A DNA stretch of 64,000 nucleotides from Tsukamurella paurometabola DSM 20162 (lineage in GTDB: Bacteria > Actinomycetota > Actinomycetes > Mycobacteriales > Mycobacteriaceae): assembly GCF_000092225.1 (NCBI RefSeq), contig NC_014158.1:434001-498000 (forward strand), in the 5' to 3' direction. Positions 1 through 9,915 of the stretch are shown here, one piece after another. Positions within the stretch are counted from its first letter, which is position 1, and each line of letters begins with the position of its first letter. Position numbers and translations under genes: made by a program. The notes under the pieces were generated by a model. It saw only the letters and a list, made by a program, of their open reading frames with translations. It did no database searches and was not told the DNA's origin.

Positions 1-1594
1 CGCCACCGCGTTGGAGCCGCGACGGTGCATCCACCGTGGCGATCCGACCCGGTACCCGGTACAACCGCAATGCCGGCGTCTGCGCAACCGGCGACAATCC
101 GGGCAGCGGCACCGCAGGGAAGGCCTGTGCACCATCGATGACCACCGCCTCCACCAGGACCCACCCCACACCGAGAACGGCCAGCCGCCCGGCCAACTCC
201 GGTCCGCCCGCGGCCAGCGCATCCTCGGCCGCCGCCGCCGCCCCGGGCACCCGATCGATCGCCCGCCCGCCGACGCGCAGCTCGCCGGTCTGCAACACCG
301 GTGCTCGCAGCATCCGCGGCGCCGGATCAAGAGCCGGCGCCGCCGGACCGTAGGCGAAGGTGCGGAACATCCCCGGCGGTAGGACCGCGACGGCGCCCTG
401 GTCCGCGGGAACCTCCGCGGCGATCTGGCGCCACGACGCCGGGTAGCTCGTGGGCGTCAGTGCGCCGCCCACGCCCCACACCAGCCCGGGCAGCACCGCC
501 ACCGGGATCACCACAGCCGCGACGGTGGCACCCGGCCGCGCCACCGCGGGCACCGCCCCGACCAGTGCCGCCGCGCACGTCGCGTACAGCGGCACGGCCA
601 GCGCCACCCACTTCTGCCCGTCTCGCAGCAGTCCGCTGCCGGGGATCGCCTGCACCAGATGCTCGAGGAACGCCACTCCCGGACCCGTCGCCGCCAGCGT
701 CGGCAGCACCACCGCGGCCAGCGCGAGGAGCGCGAGGCGCCCGAGCGGCGGGTGTGTGCGTACCGACCGCAGCACCAGCGCCCCACCGGCCAGCAGGACG
801 ACGAAGAACACGGTCCAGAGCCACGGCGCACCGTCGGGCACGGCCTGGCTGTTCCAGATGCCCCCGAGCCCGAGCAGCGATCCGAAAGTGCCGAGTCCCG
901 GCTCCGCCCGGGCCGCGAACACACTGATGCTCGCGGGGTCGGCCCGCACCCCGGTGCCCGACACCAGCGACGGGTACAGCCACGGCACCGCCGCCAGCAC
1001 GAACAGCCCCAACAGAACCGCCCATCGCCGCGGCGCCACGACCAGTCCCGCGATCACCGCGAACACCGCGCCCGTGGGGGTGAGGCCGCCGGCGGCGAGG
1101 GCCGCGGCGAAACCTCCGGCCTGCCGCCATCCGGTCAGCCGGAGGCCTGCCACCACCATCCAGCCGATCGCGGCGTAACCGGCCAACAGGCTCCAGTGCC
1201 CCTGCAACAGCCGCTCGGCGACGAACGGATTCCACAGCGCCACCGTCGCCGCCGCGAGCCCGCCGCCGAGGCCGGCGGGGCGGCCCACCGCCGACAGCAC
1301 GGCGAGGGCGCAGCGGCCGAAGCCCCAGCCCGCCGCCACCAGTGCCATGAACAGCAACACGGTGACCAGCACGCCACCGTCGACCACGTGCGAGCCGAGC
1401 GCGACCAGCCAGTCCTGCGGGGTGGCGCGAGCGGCGTTCCCACCGAGCCCGAGTGCGGCATCGGTGACATACGACCGCGGCGTAGAGACGGCATCGCGCA
1501 GCAGCAGGTACCGGCCGGCTGTCGCCAGTGGTCCCAGGATCACGAACGCCAGGACCGCAGACCAGGCGGCCAGCGCCGCGTCGCGCGATCTCAT
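1..1594 (-). CDS. Polytopic membrane protein, C-terminus cut by window edge
   Basis: The minus-strand frame is open for 531 codons from an ATG at 1594 to the window edge with no stop. Many hydrophobic segments alternate with short loops, so it is an integral membrane protein with perhaps 10 or more spans. The first external loop holds a charged stretch (YLLLRD) and later a GHWSLLAGYA segment; this layout recalls GT-C type membrane glycosyltransferases, but no catalytic motif can be assigned with certainty. It diverges from the flippase-like gene, and a TAGGCT hexamer lies 8 nt before the start. Position next to the DUF3068 and acyltransferase genes resembles the Rv0226c locus as I recall it. 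Function unknown; envelope assembly is an inference from context. Confidence 0.75.
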   Translation of the reverse strand, partial: MRSRDAALAAWSAVLAFVILGPLATAGRYLLLRDAVSTPRSYVTDAALGLGGNAARATPQDWLVALGSHVVDGGVLVTVLLFMALVAAGWGFGRCALAVLSAVGRPAGLGGGLAAATVALWNPFVAERLLQGHWSLLAGYAAIGWMVVAGLRLTGWRQAGGFAAALAAGGLTPTGAVFAVIAGLVVAPRRWAVLLGLFVLAAVPWLYPSLVSGTGVRADPASISVFAARAEPGLGTFGSLLGLGGIWNSQAVPDGAPWLWTVFFVVLLAGGALVLRSVRTHPPLGRLALLALAAVVLPTLAATGPGVAFLEHLVQAIPGSGLLRDGQKWVALAVPLYATCAAALVGAVPAVARPGATVAAVVIPVAVLPGLVWGVGGALTPTSYPASWRQIAAEVPADQGAVAVLPPGMFRTFAYGPAAPALDPAPRMLRAPVLQTGELRVGGRAIDRVPGAAAAAEDALAAGGPELAGRLAVLGVGWVLVEAVVIDGAQAFPAVPLPGLSPVAQTPALRLYRVPGRIATVDAPSRLQRGG

Positions 1595-1624
1595 CGGAGA
1601 AGAGCCTACTGACACAATGGCCGG

Positions 1625-2824
1625 GTGAGTGGGTTGGCACTGGTCACTGTGGGCTCGATGCTGGCCAACCTGTGCTCATATCTGGTGCACCTGCCCGCGA
1701 GCCGCTGGCTCGGCCCTGCCGCCTACGGCGAGTTCGCCTCACTGCTGCAGCTCTCGCTCATCCTCGCCGTGCCCGCCCTGGCGCTGCAAACCGTCGTCGC
1801 ACGGCAGGTGGTCCGGGGCGCCGGGGCCGAGCAGATGCGTCGCCTGGGGTATCGGGTCGCGATCGGGAGCGCGGTTCTCGCCGCCCTGGCCGCCCCGCTC
1901 GCGGCCGCGGGGCTGCACACCAGGGTGGGAACCGCCGCGGCGGCGCTCGCGGCGGCTCCCGCGCTCGTGCTGCTCGCCGTCGAGCAGGGCCTACTGCAGG
2001 GTGAGCGACGATTCCGCCGCCTCGCGCTGCTGCTCGGCGTGGCCGGCCTCGGCAAACTCGTCTTCACCGTGCCCGGCCTGCTGTGGGGAGTGGGGCCGGC
2101 GCTACTCGGCACCACGGTCGGCGCGCTGGTCGCCGCCGCACTCGGTCGCGCCCTGGCGGGCAACCCGGCGGGACACGACGCAGAGGCCGACGCAGGTGTC
2201 CGCGCCGTTCTGGGAGCCAGTTCGGTGCAATTGGTGCTCGTGGTGTTCGCCTCGCTCGACCTGCTGCTCTCGCGCCCGGTGCTCGGCGCTACGGCGGCCG
2301 GTACGTACGCGCTCGGCGCGGTCGCCGCGAAGATCGCCTTCTGGCTGCCGCAGGCCGTGGGCGTGGTCTTCTTCCCGCAGCTCGCCACACCGGAGCGGTC
2401 CCGATCGGCACTGCGAATCGTCATCGCGCTGTTGTCCGGCCTGGGCGTGCTGTGCGTGGCCGCGGCCGCCATCGCCGCCCCGCTGGCCACCCTTCTCGCT
2501 GGCGAGGAGTACCGCGCCGTGCAGGGCTGGCTGTGGCTGTTCGCCGCGCAGGGCGCTCTGCTGGCGCTGCTGCAGGGCCTGCTGCTCTACAGCATCGCCA
2601 CCGAGCGCACGCGGATGTCGGCGCTGGCCTGGGTGATCCTCGCGGTGGAGGCGGCGGTACTGCTGACGGTGCCGCACACCGTCGGAGAAATGATCACCGC
2701 CGCGGCGCTGTGTGCGGCCGCGGCGGTGATGGTGGTCGGACTGGTGACCGGCGTCAGTGCTGGTCGCGATTCCTCAGATCGATCGCCTCGGTCTGCGACT
2801 CGTCCGGCTTCGGCTGGGCGTTGA
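1625..2824 (+). CDS. Polysaccharide/lipid flippase-like membrane protein (MATE/MOP superfamily)
   Basis: A 399-residue protein made almost entirely of hydrophobic helices. The N-terminus has the pattern of the polysaccharide-biosynthesis branch of the MOP flippases: a first helix, then SRWLGPAAYGEFASLLQL, close to the usual R-x-L-G-P-x-x-Y/F-G signature. Such proteins flip lipid-linked sugars or other envelope precursors across the inner membrane. The length is near the family norm of about 400-450. Start is GTG at 1625, 30 nt from the divergent membrane gene. The 3' end overlaps the convergent DUF3068 gene by 71 bp. Substrate unknown; an envelope glycan intermediate is inferred from the neighbours. 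Confidence 0.8.
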   Translation: MSGLALVTVGSMLANLCSYLVHLPASRWLGPAAYGEFASLLQLSLILAVPALALQTVVARQVVRGAGAEQMRRLGYRVAIGSAVLAALAAPLAAAGLHTRVGTAAAALAAAPALVLLAVEQGLLQGERRFRRLALLLGVAGLGKLVFTVPGLLWGVGPALLGTTVGALVAAALGRALAGNPAGHDAEADAGVRAVLGASSVQLVLVVFASLDLLLSRPVLGATAAGTYALGAVAAKIAFWLPQAVGVVFFPQLATPERSRSALRIVIALLSGLGVLCVAAAAIAAPLATLLAGEEYRAVQGWLWLFAAQGALLALLQGLLLYSIATERTRMSALAWVILAVEAAVLLTVPHTVGEMITAAALCAAAAVMVVGLVTGVSAGRDSSDRSPRSATRPASAGR

Positions 2825-4085
2825 ACGCCTCCGTCACCGGCTCGTCGTCGGTCGGCGCCGCGGCCGTCGCATCGTCGTCCAGCGGCAGCGTGGGGGCTGC
2901 GCCGTCGTCGGACCGGCGACCGCCGCCGTTGCCACCCGGTGCGGTACGGCCCTGGAACAGCGCGAAGCCGCCCAGGCCCAGGGCGATCAGGCCCAGTACG
3001 CCACCGGCGATCGGCACCACGGTCTTCGCGACGGCGAGCTTATTCTGCTCCGACTTCGCGGCCTCGGCCTGCGACCGCACGGTGTCGTCGACCCAGCGCT
3101 GCTGCGCATCGAAGACGTCCATCTTGAAGTCGCGGACCGGCTTCGGGGTGTTCGGGACCACCTGTGCCGGGAGCCGGAACTGCTGCGTGTAGTGCAGCGA
3201 CTGATCGACGATGATGCCGGTCTTCGGGTCCACCCACAGCTCGACGTCGGTCTTCGCCCAGCGATTGAGGGTGATGTCGTCCTTGGGATCGACGCCGCCG
3301 ATACCCCACCAACCGGCGGGCATGGTGAGCACGGTGCCGAGTGTCGGATCGTTGCCGTCCCGGACGGTCGACATGTCCACCCAGTCCTGCGAGCCGCGTA
3401 GGCGCAGCGTGTTGGTCCCGCTGACCTCCTTCTCCTCGACGAAGTCGAGCGCGACGTTCTTGCGGGTGATCAGGTCGTAGAAGGAGTACTTGCCGTTCTC
3501 CTTCGAGGTGTCCGCCGGGAAGCGGTACTGCAGGCCCTTGCGGTCGGCCACCTTGACGGCCGGGGCGCTCTCACCCGGGCTGTACACGGTCTCCGAGGTC
3601 TTCCCGGTGGGGGCGCCGGTCTCGCGGTCCAGCGAGACGCGGTCGACCCACGCCTGCACCAGGCCGTCGTCGCACGGGCGCTCGCCCTTGTTCGCGTTCG
3701 TCAGCTCCGGATGACGCGGCTCGCCCTTGGTCTTGATCGACGGAATCACCATCGAGCTGCCCGACTGCACGGTCATCGTCGACTTGTCCGACGGGGACTG
3801 CACCAGGGTGCGAGTCTGCGTCTTCACCGAGACCTCGTTGACCACGGCGCGCTGCTTGCCGATCGAGCACAGGTCCAGCGACTTCGCCGGGAACTCGGCG
3901 TCGGCCTGCGAATCAGCGGGCTTGACCGACTGGGCAACGGTGGTGACGTCCAGATCGAGCGGGATCGTCTTCAGCTTGCCGGCCACGTACGCCGGTCCCG
4001 CGATCGCGGAGGTGATCAGCAGCACGCCCAGGAAGATCAGGATCGGACCGATAACGCGTGCGAGCCGGCTGCGGCCTTCCGCCAT
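2754..4085 (-). CDS. DUF3068 (PorA-family) membrane-anchored protein
   Basis: 443 residues: a membrane segment at about 14-33, a large extracytoplasmic domain with conserved-looking stretches (LDLDVTTVAQS, PAGWWGIGGVDPKD), a second membrane segment near residues 362-385, and an acidic/proline tail. This is the architecture of the DUF3068 family, widespread in Mycobacteriales and usually annotated as PorA family; pore function is not shown here. A GAGGAG ribosome-binding site lies 9 nt before the ATG. It is convergent with the flippase gene and divergent from the acyltransferase gene, as for Rv0227c/Rv0228 in recalled synteny. Role in the envelope is inferred. Confidence 0.82.
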   Translation of the reverse strand: MAEGRSRLARVIGPILIFLGVLLITSAIAGPAYVAGKLKTIPLDLDVTTVAQSVKPADSQADAEFPAKSLDLCSIGKQRAVVNEVSVKTQTRTLVQSPSDKSTMTVQSGSSMVIPSIKTKGEPRHPELTNANKGERPCDDGLVQAWVDRVSLDRETGAPTGKTSETVYSPGESAPAVKVADRKGLQYRFPADTSKENGKYSFYDLITRKNVALDFVEEKEVSGTNTLRLRGSQDWVDMSTVRDGNDPTLGTVLTMPAGWWGIGGVDPKDDITLNRWAKTDVELWVDPKTGIIVDQSLHYTQQFRLPAQVVPNTPKPVRDFKMDVFDAQQRWVDDTVRSQAEAAKSEQNKLAVAKTVVPIAGGVLGLIALGLGGFALFQGRTAPGGNGGGRRSDDGAAPTLPLDDDATAAAPTDDEPVTEAFNAQPKPDESQTEAIDLRNRDQH

Positions 4086-4242
4086 CGAAAAGTCTCCTCA
4101 CGGTCTTTGCGCGGGAGCAGGCAGGGTTGCATGCGCCCACGGCGGCACGAGGGTGACGTGCCCCTTTCAAGTACCCGAGCGTAACAGGGGTGAGGGCGGT
4201 GACCGGTCTCTCACGCCATGCCCCCGGTAGATTGCGGGAGCG

Positions 4243-5457
4243 ATGACCAGACCCGATACCAGCGACTTCACGATCGCAGCACCGGCCGGTGCTGCCGGTT
4301 TCGTGCCTGCTCTCGAAGGTATGCGGGCCTGTGCCGCCGTCACCGTGCTCCTCACCCACACCGCCTTCCAGACCGGTCAGGTGGATGGTTCCGTGATGGG
4401 CCGGGTGTGGGGTCGTTTCGATATGGCCGTCGCCGTCTTCTTCGCTTTGTCCGGTTTCCTGTTGTGGCGGGCGCACGCCCGCGCGGCGTGGACGCACACC
4501 CCGCGGCCCGACACCGGCCGGTACTACCGGTCCCGGATCGTGCGCATCCTGCCGGCCTATCTCGTGGTGGCCGTGGTCGCTTTGGCGCTGCTGCCGCGCT
4601 CGGATCCGCCCTCGGGTTCCACCTGGCTCGCCAACCTCACCCTCACCCAGGTCTTCGTGCCGTTCTCGCTCACCGACGGGCTCACCCAGATGTGGAGTCT
4701 GTCGGTGGAGATGGCCTTCTACCTGCTCATGCCGATCGCGGCGCTCGTCCTGCTGCGGATGCGCGGTGCCCGCGCGCGCTGGCGCATCCCGACGGTGCTC
4801 GCCGCCGCCGCCGTGTCGCTCAGCTGGGCCTGGGTAGGGGACACGCTGCCGCTGCCGCGTGGGGTGAACCATCACAACTGGCTACCCGCGTACGTGCCCT
4901 GGTTCGCCGCCGGGATCGTGCTCGCCGAGGTGGTCTACGCCCCGGCGCACCGGTACCGGGCGCTGCGCCGGATCGCGACCCGGCGGATCTGCTGGCCCGC
5001 CGCCGTCGCCGTGTTCGCCGTCGTGGTCACCCCGCTCGGCGGCCCGGTCACCCTCGACACCCCCGCGCCATGGCAGTTCGCCACCCGCATGGCCCTGGGC
5101 GGAGTGCTGGCACTGCTGCTGCTCGCCCCGCTCGTCCTGGCGCCGTCCGATACGCCGCCCGGGCGGCTCGGGTCGGGCCCGATGCTCGCGCTGGGGCGCT
5201 GGTCGTACGGCATCTTCATCTGGCATCTGGTGGTGCTCAGCGCTGTCTTCCCGCTGTTCGGGATCCTCGCCTTCAACGGGAAGATGATGCAGGTCACCGC
5301 GCTGACGGTCGTCTTCTCCGCGGCCGTTGCCGCACTCAGCTACGCCTGGATCGAGGAGCCCGCTCGGCGCGCCCTCGCCCGGTACGAGCATCGACGGTTC
5401 GCGCCCGCTCCGCAGGATGCCGTCATCGAGGAGGCTGAGGAGGAAGCGGCTCCCTGA
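4243..5457 (+). CDS. Acyltransferase family 3 membrane protein
   Basis: 404 residues with about ten membrane helices. The N-terminus contains the family signature FVPALEGMRACAAV followed by a histidine at the end of helix 1 (LLTHTAF), then FFALSGFLL and RYYRSRIVRILPAY, all typical of the OafA/YrhL acyltransferase-3 family. These enzymes transfer acyl groups, usually acetyl or succinyl, to extracytoplasmic sugars. Gene order after the DUF3068 gene and before aftD suggests an envelope glycan or lipid as substrate, an inference. The last 35 bp overlap the 3' end of aftD on the other strand. Confidence 0.88.
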   Translation: MTRPDTSDFTIAAPAGAAGFVPALEGMRACAAVTVLLTHTAFQTGQVDGSVMGRVWGRFDMAVAVFFALSGFLLWRAHARAAWTHTPRPDTGRYYRSRIVRILPAYLVVAVVALALLPRSDPPSGSTWLANLTLTQVFVPFSLTDGLTQMWSLSVEMAFYLLMPIAALVLLRMRGARARWRIPTVLAAAAVSLSWAWVGDTLPLPRGVNHHNWLPAYVPWFAAGIVLAEVVYAPAHRYRALRRIATRRICWPAAVAVFAVVVTPLGGPVTLDTPAPWQFATRMALGGVLALLLLAPLVLAPSDTPPGRLGSGPMLALGRWSYGIFIWHLVVLSAVFPLFGILAFNGKMMQVTALTVVFSAAVAALSYAWIEEPARRALARYEHRRFAPAPQDAVIEEAEEEAAP

Positions 5458-8400
5458 TCCGCGGCGGCACCGCGGACCACGCCATGATCAGGATGCCGGC
5501 CAGCGCCAGCCCCTGCGGCCACGGACCGTGCCCCACGTAGCCGCTCTCCGCGTGCCACGGCCCCGTCGCCAGCAACAGCATCCCGGCCGCGGTGAATCCG
5601 GCGGCGCAGAACACCCGGATCGCTGCGCGACGGTCCTCCGATACCTGTAGCCGCGAGATCACGGCGGTCGCCGCGCCCGTGGTGGCCCAGATCGCCAGAC
5701 CGGGCCAGCCGCTGAGTACGAAAGATACTGCGCCGATCCCGAGTCCGGCGATCGCCCACGCCGGCTGCCAGGCCTGTACCGGCTCCGCGCGGCCGGCCGG
5801 GGCGCCGCGGGTGAGCGCGAGCGAGGCCAGGATCAGGAGCAGCATCAGCCCGCCGAACAGGCCGATCCGGTAGGTGGCGTTGAGTGAATAGCGCAGTGTC
5901 ACATTGCCGTCGACTCCCGGGGGCACCACCCAACCCTGCTGCCATCCGTTCACGGTGACCGCGCGCAACGGCGTACCGTCGGGTGCGGTCGCGGCCCATC
6001 CGGAGTTCCGGCTCTCCGGGACCACGAGTACCCGCTCCACCTCGGAATGGGTGACCGCGATGATTCGCCGGTCCGGGGTCCAACTCTGGATCCGCGGTGA
6101 GGTGGTCGCGGCGGGGGTCGCAGCCGCAGCCTCCGGGGTGTCCAGCGTCAGCGTCTCCACGCTGAAGGCATCGCCGGGGGTGGCCACCACTTGCTGCCGG
6201 CCACCGGGCAGTGGAAGCGGTCCGGATTCGCACGGCACCGCGCGGACCGGCGCACCGTCGCGGAGCGACCGGGCGGTGCTCTCGATCCGGAAACGCACTG
6301 TGCGGTCGCCGATCCGGAGCGACGGTCCGCTCTCGCAGGACACCGTCACCGGACGGTCCGGGGAGGCGGGCGTCGAGCCGGGAACGGGCGCACCGTCGGG
6401 ACCGAGGGCAGAGACATCGGCCAGCCCGGCCGCCATCTTCTCCGGGAAGCCGAGCGTGTTCACGTTGATCCGCTCGTCCCAATCGAGCAGGGAGATCGCG
6501 ATCGAATCGGTGATCGCGGGTTCCAGCGCGATAGTGGCGGTATCGGCGTCGGTTTCGATGTCTCGCACCTGTCGGCCGGTGCCGAGATCGACGCCCACCT
6601 GCGTCGGTCGTGCCGGCGCTTCGCCGCGAGGCAGCGCCAACGTCAGGCCGGTGACGAGCTGTGGTGCGGGCAGGCGCAGTCGCAGTACGGGTTTCGGTGC
6701 GGTCGCATCGGTGGACGATTGCGGGGCGGTCCACACCGTATTCGGGTCGCCGTCCGAGGCGGCGCCGCCATTGCCCCGGCCGTCGCCCACGGCGGCGTCC
6801 GCGAACGACGACGGTGCCGACGGCGCACCGAGCAGTGTGGACAGTGCTTGTCCGGGCCGGGCCCGCAGGGTCATCGTGGGCGTCACGGCCGGGGCGCCGG
6901 GACCGTTGACGGTGCGCCGCAGCGCGCCCGGCTCCTCGGGACCGATCGCGATATCGGCGCACTGCACCGGGCCGTCGCGGCCGTCCGGGCCGGGCGTCAC
7001 CACGCAGCCCGAGCGCCCCATGGTGTCCTGACCGAACACCCAACGCGTGGGCTGGAGTCCGGTGCCGGGCACGACGACATCGTGGCGTGCCGGGATGGTG
7101 GTGTCGGTGCGGGCATCGGTGAGGCGGGCCTCGGAGATCGCGAACTGGTTTCCCCACGAGCGGTTCGCGGTCTCGGCGGCCGTGATCCGTAACCAGCGGG
7201 TGGAATCCGAGGGTGCCACCAGGGTGATCGGTGTACCGGCGGTCACCGGGTCGGAGTACACGGTGCCGGCCTCGGTGGAGATCATCAGCCGGGTCACCGC
7301 GGGGCCGAGTGCGCGGCCCACGGTCACCGTGACGGCGAGGTCCTCGCGGGCGCGCGGCAGGTCGAACTGGAGCCATTGACCCACCGCATGATCCAGGCCG
7401 GAGGACACCCACGAAGTGTCCTTGTCGCCGTCCACCGCTGCGGCGGGCGAAGCGCCGGGAAGCACGGTGCCGAGCTGCGTGGCGTCGCTGGCCGAACTCG
7501 ATGCGCTCACCGTGGCGCCGTCCCATTCTCCGTCGACCAGGCCGGCGCCGGTCACGGGATAGTCGGGTAGCCGGTTGAGGGTGCGTCGCGGATCGCTCGC
7601 GCTGCGGATGGCCGAGCTGTGGTCATCGACCCGGCCGTAGTCGGTCTCGCGGTTCTTGGGGGTGTCCGTCACGGTGGTCGGCCCGGCGGGCAGTCCCGCC
7701 GCGGCGGCGTCCGAGGAGAGCAACGCGGGCCCGATCTCCCGGCGACCCGCGGCAGCCGCATCGGTCTGCAGCGTGAGCAGAGATTCGGGGCCGCCGGCCA
7801 CGCGCGGTATGTCTGGAAGGTCGGCCAAGTACGGCCCCGCCGGTACGTCCCGGTCGTCGACCTGGTAGATGGTGATCGCTGGAAGTGGTGGGCGCAGACC
7901 GGAATCCACGGTCACGTTCTTCACCGTCGGTGGCGCGGTATCCGGGCCGAAGCGGGCCACCTCGGTGATGCCTGGGGAGCCGAGGATCGCGGCACGCGCC
8001 AGCGCTGGCCGCGCCGATCGTGAGGTATCCGGATCGAGGTCGGCGCGCAGCACGAGGTAGCCGATGCCCTGCCGCCGCAATGTGGGGGCGAGACCGGCCG
8101 ACGGGGTGCCGGCGCTGAACAAGCGTTGCACCGAGTCGAGAGCCCGAATGGCGCCGGGTGGATTGAGCGGGATCGCATCGCGTACAGCCCAGGGGGTCTC
8201 GGCCAGCGGTTGGATCGGCTCATCGCGGGTGAGGCCCCACAACTGGGCGCCGAACGGTGCGCCCGGCACCACCAGTGCCCGTTCGGCACGCGCCTGCCCG
8301 GGGGCGGTGCCCGAGGCGTGATCGGCGAGCCAGCCCGCGGCCTGGCCCCAGTAATCGGGGATCTTCTGGTACGGACCGCGCGGCGCGAGTTTGCCCGCCC

Positions 8401-9691
8401 AGGCCATACCCCCGGCCAGGGTCAGTACCACGACCACCGCGAGCGCACCGGCGGCGACCCGGTCGCGCTCGGGATGCGCGATCGCCGCACGAACCCGCGT
8501 GAGATCGACGGTGCCGGGCAGCGGCGCCCGGGCCAGGAGGTGCGCGATACCGAAGACCAGCGGCAGCCGCAGGAACGGCTCGAGTTTGTAGACGTTGCGG
8601 AGCGGGGCTCCCACGCTGTCGAGGAACACCCGCACGGGTTCGGCGACCGGGGAGCCGAGGCCGCTGGCATAGCCGGCGCCGATCCCCGCGAGCCCCACCA
8701 ACAACACCGTGATCCATACGCCGCGCTTGGGGGTGTGCCGCATCGTCAGGCCCGCGATACCAGCTGCGGCGAGCAGGCCGGTGACCACCACCGCGGCGGG
8801 CGTGGTGGTGAGCATGGCGCCGGCGGCGCGCTCGTCGGAGATGAACGGGCTCCACGACGTGGTGCCGCGCAGCACCTCCGGTAGCGATGCCCACTGCGTG
8901 GTGGCGCGCGAGGATTCGATGAACTCCAGGAACGGTGGGCTGACCCGGCCCATGATGAGCAACGGCACGATCCACCACGTGGTGGCGAGCGCCACGCACA
9001 CCGTCCACCAGGCGCTGAACGTCCAGAACCTGCGGGTTCCCGCCCCGAAGCGCACATGCAGCAACCACCACAGCGCGGCGACGGCGCAGGCCAGGCCGGT
9101 GGCGACGGCGTTGACCGCACCCATGAGAGCGACCGCGACGGCGGAGCGAGCCGCCAGGTTCCGCAGCGGCGCATCGTGGCCCTGCACCATCTGGACCAGC
9201 GGCAGGAGCACCCACGGTGCGAGCATCACCGGAGCGGTCTCGGAGCTGATCGCGCCGAGCGTGGTGAGCACGTGCGGCGCGATGACGAAGGCCGCCGCGG
9301 CGACGATCCGCGAGCCGCGCGACCCGGTGTTCAGGGCCTCCGCGAGCCGGACGATGCCCCAGAATCCGGCGAACAGCAGCAGTGCCCACCACAGCCGCTG
9401 TGTGATCCAGGGTGGGACGTGCAGCACCTGCCCGAGGGCGAAGAAGCTCCCGTGCGGGAAGAAGTAGCCGTAGGCCTGGTTCTGGACCTGGCCGAGCGGG
9501 GACTGACTGGACCAGACGTTGGCGGCGCGGGCCAGGAAGCCGAGGGGATTCGCGGTGAGGTCGAGCTTGGTATCGGCGACGATCTTGCCGGGTGAGCTGA
9601 GGAAGCTCAGCGCCAGAAGGGCGACGAACGCCCACACGCCGGCACGGCGGGGGAGCGGTTCGGTGCGGAGCTGGGCGCTACTTGTTGGCAC
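5423..9691 (-). CDS. aftD: Alpha-(1->3)-arabinofuranosyltransferase AftD
   Basis: 1422 residues, close to the roughly 1400 of mycobacterial AftD. The N-terminal half is a GT-C membrane domain: first helix about 20-35, then the acidic loop KIVADTKLDL (D40 and D44) expected to hold catalytic acid, followed by about ten helices. The C-terminal half is extracytoplasmic, with two regions resembling discoidin/carbohydrate-binding modules (around 730-850 and 950-1060), and the chain ends with further membrane helices. AftD adds alpha-1,3 arabinofuranose branches to arabinogalactan and lipoarabinomannan using decaprenyl-phospho-arabinose. The start overlaps the DUF2613 gene by 14 bp, implying coupled translation. 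It is the strongest marker that the organism builds an arabinan-type wall. Confidence 0.95.
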   Translation of the reverse strand: MPTSSAQLRTEPLPRRAGVWAFVALLALSFLSSPGKIVADTKLDLTANPLGFLARAANVWSSQSPLGQVQNQAYGYFFPHGSFFALGQVLHVPPWITQRLWWALLLFAGFWGIVRLAEALNTGSRGSRIVAAAAFVIAPHVLTTLGAISSETAPVMLAPWVLLPLVQMVQGHDAPLRNLAARSAVAVALMGAVNAVATGLACAVAALWWLLHVRFGAGTRRFWTFSAWWTVCVALATTWWIVPLLIMGRVSPPFLEFIESSRATTQWASLPEVLRGTTSWSPFISDERAAGAMLTTTPAAVVVTGLLAAAGIAGLTMRHTPKRGVWITVLLVGLAGIGAGYASGLGSPVAEPVRVFLDSVGAPLRNVYKLEPFLRLPLVFGIAHLLARAPLPGTVDLTRVRAAIAHPERDRVAAGALAVVVVLTLAGGMAWAGKLAPRGPYQKIPDYWGQAAGWLADHASGTAPGQARAERALVVPGAPFGAQLWGLTRDEPIQPLAETPWAVRDAIPLNPPGAIRALDSVQRLFSAGTPSAGLAPTLRRQGIGYLVLRADLDPDTSRSARPALARAAILGSPGITEVARFGPDTAPPTVKNVTVDSGLRPPLPAITIYQVDDRDVPAGPYLADLPDIPRVAGGPESLLTLQTDAAAAGRREIGPALLSSDAAAAGLPAGPTTVTDTPKNRETDYGRVDDHSSAIRSASDPRRTLNRLPDYPVTGAGLVDGEWDGATVSASSSASDATQLGTVLPGASPAAAVDGDKDTSWVSSGLDHAVGQWLQFDLPRAREDLAVTVTVGRALGPAVTRLMISTEAGTVYSDPVTAGTPITLVAPSDSTRWLRITAAETANRSWGNQFAISEARLTDARTDTTIPARHDVVVPGTGLQPTRWVFGQDTMGRSGCVVTPGPDGRDGPVQCADIAIGPEEPGALRRTVNGPGAPAVTPTMTLRARPGQALSTLLGAPSAPSSFADAAVGDGRGNGGAASDGDPNTVWTAPQSSTDATAPKPVLRLRLPAPQLVTGLTLALPRGEAPARPTQVGVDLGTGRQVRDIETDADTATIALEPAITDSIAISLLDWDERINVNTLGFPEKMAAGLADVSALGPDGAPVPGSTPASPDRPVTVSCESGPSLRIGDRTVRFRIESTARSLRDGAPVRAVPCESGPLPLPGGRQQVVATPGDAFSVETLTLDTPEAAAATPAATTSPRIQSWTPDRRIIAVTHSEVERVLVVPESRNSGWAATAPDGTPLRAVTVNGWQQGWVVPPGVDGNVTLRYSLNATYRIGLFGGLMLLLILASLALTRGAPAGRAEPVQAWQPAWAIAGLGIGAVSFVLSGWPGLAIWATTGAATAVISRLQVSEDRRAAIRVFCAAGFTAAGMLLLATGPWHAESGYVGHGPWPQGLALAGILIMAWSAVPPRIREPLPPQPPR

Positions 9692-9878
9692 CCGAGTCGT
9701 CGCGCGCGCCGTAGTTCGACGAGCCCTCGATGAAGCCCTTGTCCTTGGAGACGGTGTTGATGTCCGTCGACGGGGTGGACTGGCCGGCGGCCGCGCCGCT
9801 CACCAGTGCGAGAGCGACGGCGACGACGATGCCGGCAAGCGCAGCGGTGGCGCTGGCAATGATCGTGGTGCGGTCCAT
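9678..9878 (-). CDS. DUF2613 small membrane protein upstream of aftD
   Basis: 66 residues with one N-terminal hydrophobic helix (about 7-30) and a short polar tail containing DKGFIEGSSNYG. It matches the DUF2613 family of tiny exported or membrane proteins that sit directly before aftD in Mycobacteriales (Rv0236A in the recalled map). A TAGACT hexamer at 9886-9891 lies 7 nt before the ATG, so the transcript is probably leaderless and starts at this gene, with aftD following by a 14-bp overlap. The function is unknown; conserved linkage suggests it helps AftD or the arabinan machinery. Confidence 0.85.
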   Translation of the reverse strand: MDRTTIIASATAALAGIVVAVALALVSGAAAGQSTPSTDINTVSKDKGFIEGSSNYGARDDSGANK

Positions 9879-9915
9879 GCAGGGCAGTCTACAGGTCCGA
9901 GCGTTGTGCCCGGAT